Below are positions 62,882 to 64,000 of a stretch of DNA of 64,000 bases, in pieces (positions within the stretch are counted from its first letter, which is position 1; every line of letters starts with the position of its first letter). Origin of the DNA: Pythium myriotylum (Eukaryota > Oomycota > Peronosporomycetes > Pythiales > Pythiaceae); the NCBI GenBank assembly GCA_023091665.1, contig JALJCQ010000019.1, positions 558,001 to 622,000 on the forward strand. Direction: 5' to 3'. The notes below the pieces were generated by a model. That model was not told where the DNA came from. It did not search any database and worked only from the letters and a program-made list of their open reading frames with translations. The position numbers were made by a program, and so were the translations under genes.

Positions 62882-63345
62882 ATTCTACTTCTCTTTGGGT
62901 TGCCCAGATCTTCAGATTCGGACAGTGAGACGAAGTGAGGTAGTAGAATCGCGAGACCAGGCAGCTCTTCACAGATTATCATGATTTCCAGGCTACTCCA
63001 CACGAGATCATGCCGAGGATTTCCATGAAATGGAAGTGAAGTCTAGTTTACCATCAACCATTCTGACGAATCTCTAGTTCCGCAGAGTAGAACACGAGAT
63101 AAATGTTAGCAACATATCGATCACGTGCCCTGCGGTCGAGCTGTGTATTTCATCGAACCTTCCAGTCGCTGGAGATATAATATTCTCTGTCACTTCAGCA
63201 CAAGGAAGACAGCTGAGCCAGACGCGCGATGGACCCTGATTGAACAATGCATCGCCAATGAGCACGTGAAATAACGTATTAATCATATTTACGGTAATTC
63301 AAGTTCAAACGAACACAGTGGATAATCAATCAATCACTCGAAAAG
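62882..63345. other. Intergenic, no gene seen
   Basis: The first about 60 bases continue the similarity to the DNA after gene A (near 60134-60195), showing that the duplicated 3' end reaches past the stop. The rest is upstream DNA of the third ankyrin gene. Confidence 0.45.
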
Positions 63346-63986
63346 ATGGACGTGAATGAAGAGCTTCGAATGGCGAGCCGCTTCGGAGACGTCGAGAGCG
63401 TGCGGAGGCTTCTACACGAGGGCCTCGACCTGGTGAGGGCGTGGAGACAGAGGTCGTGGGGGTAGGGCGAGGCGTGACGCGGTGGGATGGCTTCAACAGC
63501 ATAAGAAGGCGGCGCTGCACGTCGCACTTCGATGCGGCAACAGAGACGCGATGAAGTTGCTCATGCGCACGAAATGCGACGTGAATGCCCAAGACGAGGT
63601 AAGCCACAGAGCATATCGGGTTTGGGAATAGTTTTGTTTTCGATGCCCTCTTGGACTGATACCTGTTGGGGGGTTCCGTAGAGGGGACGGACGGCACTCC
63701 ACTATGCCTCTCGAGGTCATACGGACGTGGTCAAGTTGCTTTTGGAAGCGAAGTGTGATGTGAATATTCAAGACAAGGTATGAATTGTCGGCTGCCGAGA
63801 TTGCTGGGACAAAGACGACGCATCGTTCATTGTTGCCTCACTTGTTCGTCACTTGTGGTTGTGTAGAGGGGACAGACTGCACTTCATGTTGCATCCCATT
63901 CTGGCAGCGAAGAAGTTGTGGAGCTGCTGCTCAGCTATCAATGCGACACCAATCGGCTTGATAGTGCGCGCAATACCATTACTTGA
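63346..63986 (+). CDS. Ankyrin-repeat protein C, beginning of gene
   Basis: Exons: 63346-63432 (MDVNEELRMASRFGDVESVRR, a shortened capping repeat of 29 codons), 63500-63598, 63682-63777, and a fourth from 63867. The second and third are single repeats of 33 and 32 codons; phase 0 is kept. The fourth exon ends LLSYQCDTNRLD, like the exon before the last intron in genes A and B, but has no GTCCGT donor at that point. Unspliced, it reads to a TGA at 63984-63986; with a GTGCGC donor at 63964 the gene would continue beyond the window. It may therefore be truncated or unfinished here. It is in tandem with genes A and B. Confidence 0.6.
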
Positions 63987-64000
63987 GCTGTAGTTGTTTC

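Noticed and set aside
58397..63986. CRISPR-like or satellite reading of the regular about 200-base periodicity
   Set aside because: The repeated units are ankyrin-coding exons with splice sites, not short identical direct repeats with spacers.

Overview
The window reads as nuclear DNA of an oomycete, probably Phytophthora/Pythium-like. The evidence is long intron-poor reading frames, short GTACGT...AG introns where introns do occur, oomycete Inr/FPR-like start sites (TCATT...CAAT), a START-FYVE-like protein, a one-repeat Myb of the SHAQKYF type, secreted expansins and a pectin-acetylesterase, and retroelement remnants. No bacterial operon, rRNA or CRISPR array was seen.

Layout. 1-6.9 kb: a family of multi-pass membrane proteins with a C-terminal LRR-like region (three copies: one cut by the window edge, one intact, one frameshifted), with two small type I membrane proteins; a two-gene unit (small + large) is present twice in mirror image. 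7.1-15.1 kb: two paralogous secreted, probably GPI-anchored proteins around an LRR-like protein and its decayed paralogue. 15.6-16.3 kb: Myb-like factor, then 2.1 kb without a supported gene. 18.4-24.5 kb: a convergent pair, a multi-EF-hand protein (EFCAB6-like) and a two-exon coiled-coil protein resembling an outer dynein arm docking subunit, suggesting a flagellar (zoospore) neighbourhood. 25.3-34.7 kb: one 3136-residue GAF-like/coiled-coil protein in one exon. 35-40.6 kb: a small PX-like protein between two direct copies of a dispersed repeat, a frameshifted LRR/SH3-like protein and a START-FYVE-like protein. 40.7-45.8 kb: gene-poor DNA with several foldback palindromes and an RNase H remnant.

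45.8-51.3 kb: a 5.5 kb near-perfect inverted repeat (arms 2346 bp, spacer 803 bp) carrying four expansin-like genes, one of them a chimera that has lost its promoter and signal peptide. 51.9-53.1 kb: a pectin-acetylesterase gene with a premature TAG. 54.4-55.1 kb: a frameshifted retroelement RNase H. 55.8-58.0 kb: the intact relative of the LRR/SH3-like gene.

58.4-64 kb: three tandem ankyrin genes in which almost every ankyrin repeat is its own 96-99 nt exon, joined by phase-0 introns at the same place in each repeat. This is unusual for an intron-poor genome. None of the 20 inferred introns has a length divisible by three, and the last intron and exon of two of the genes are almost identical.

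The expansins and the esterase would act on plant cell wall, the flagellar-like genes in zoospores, and the membrane LRR families at the cell surface; these roles are inferred from family resemblance only.
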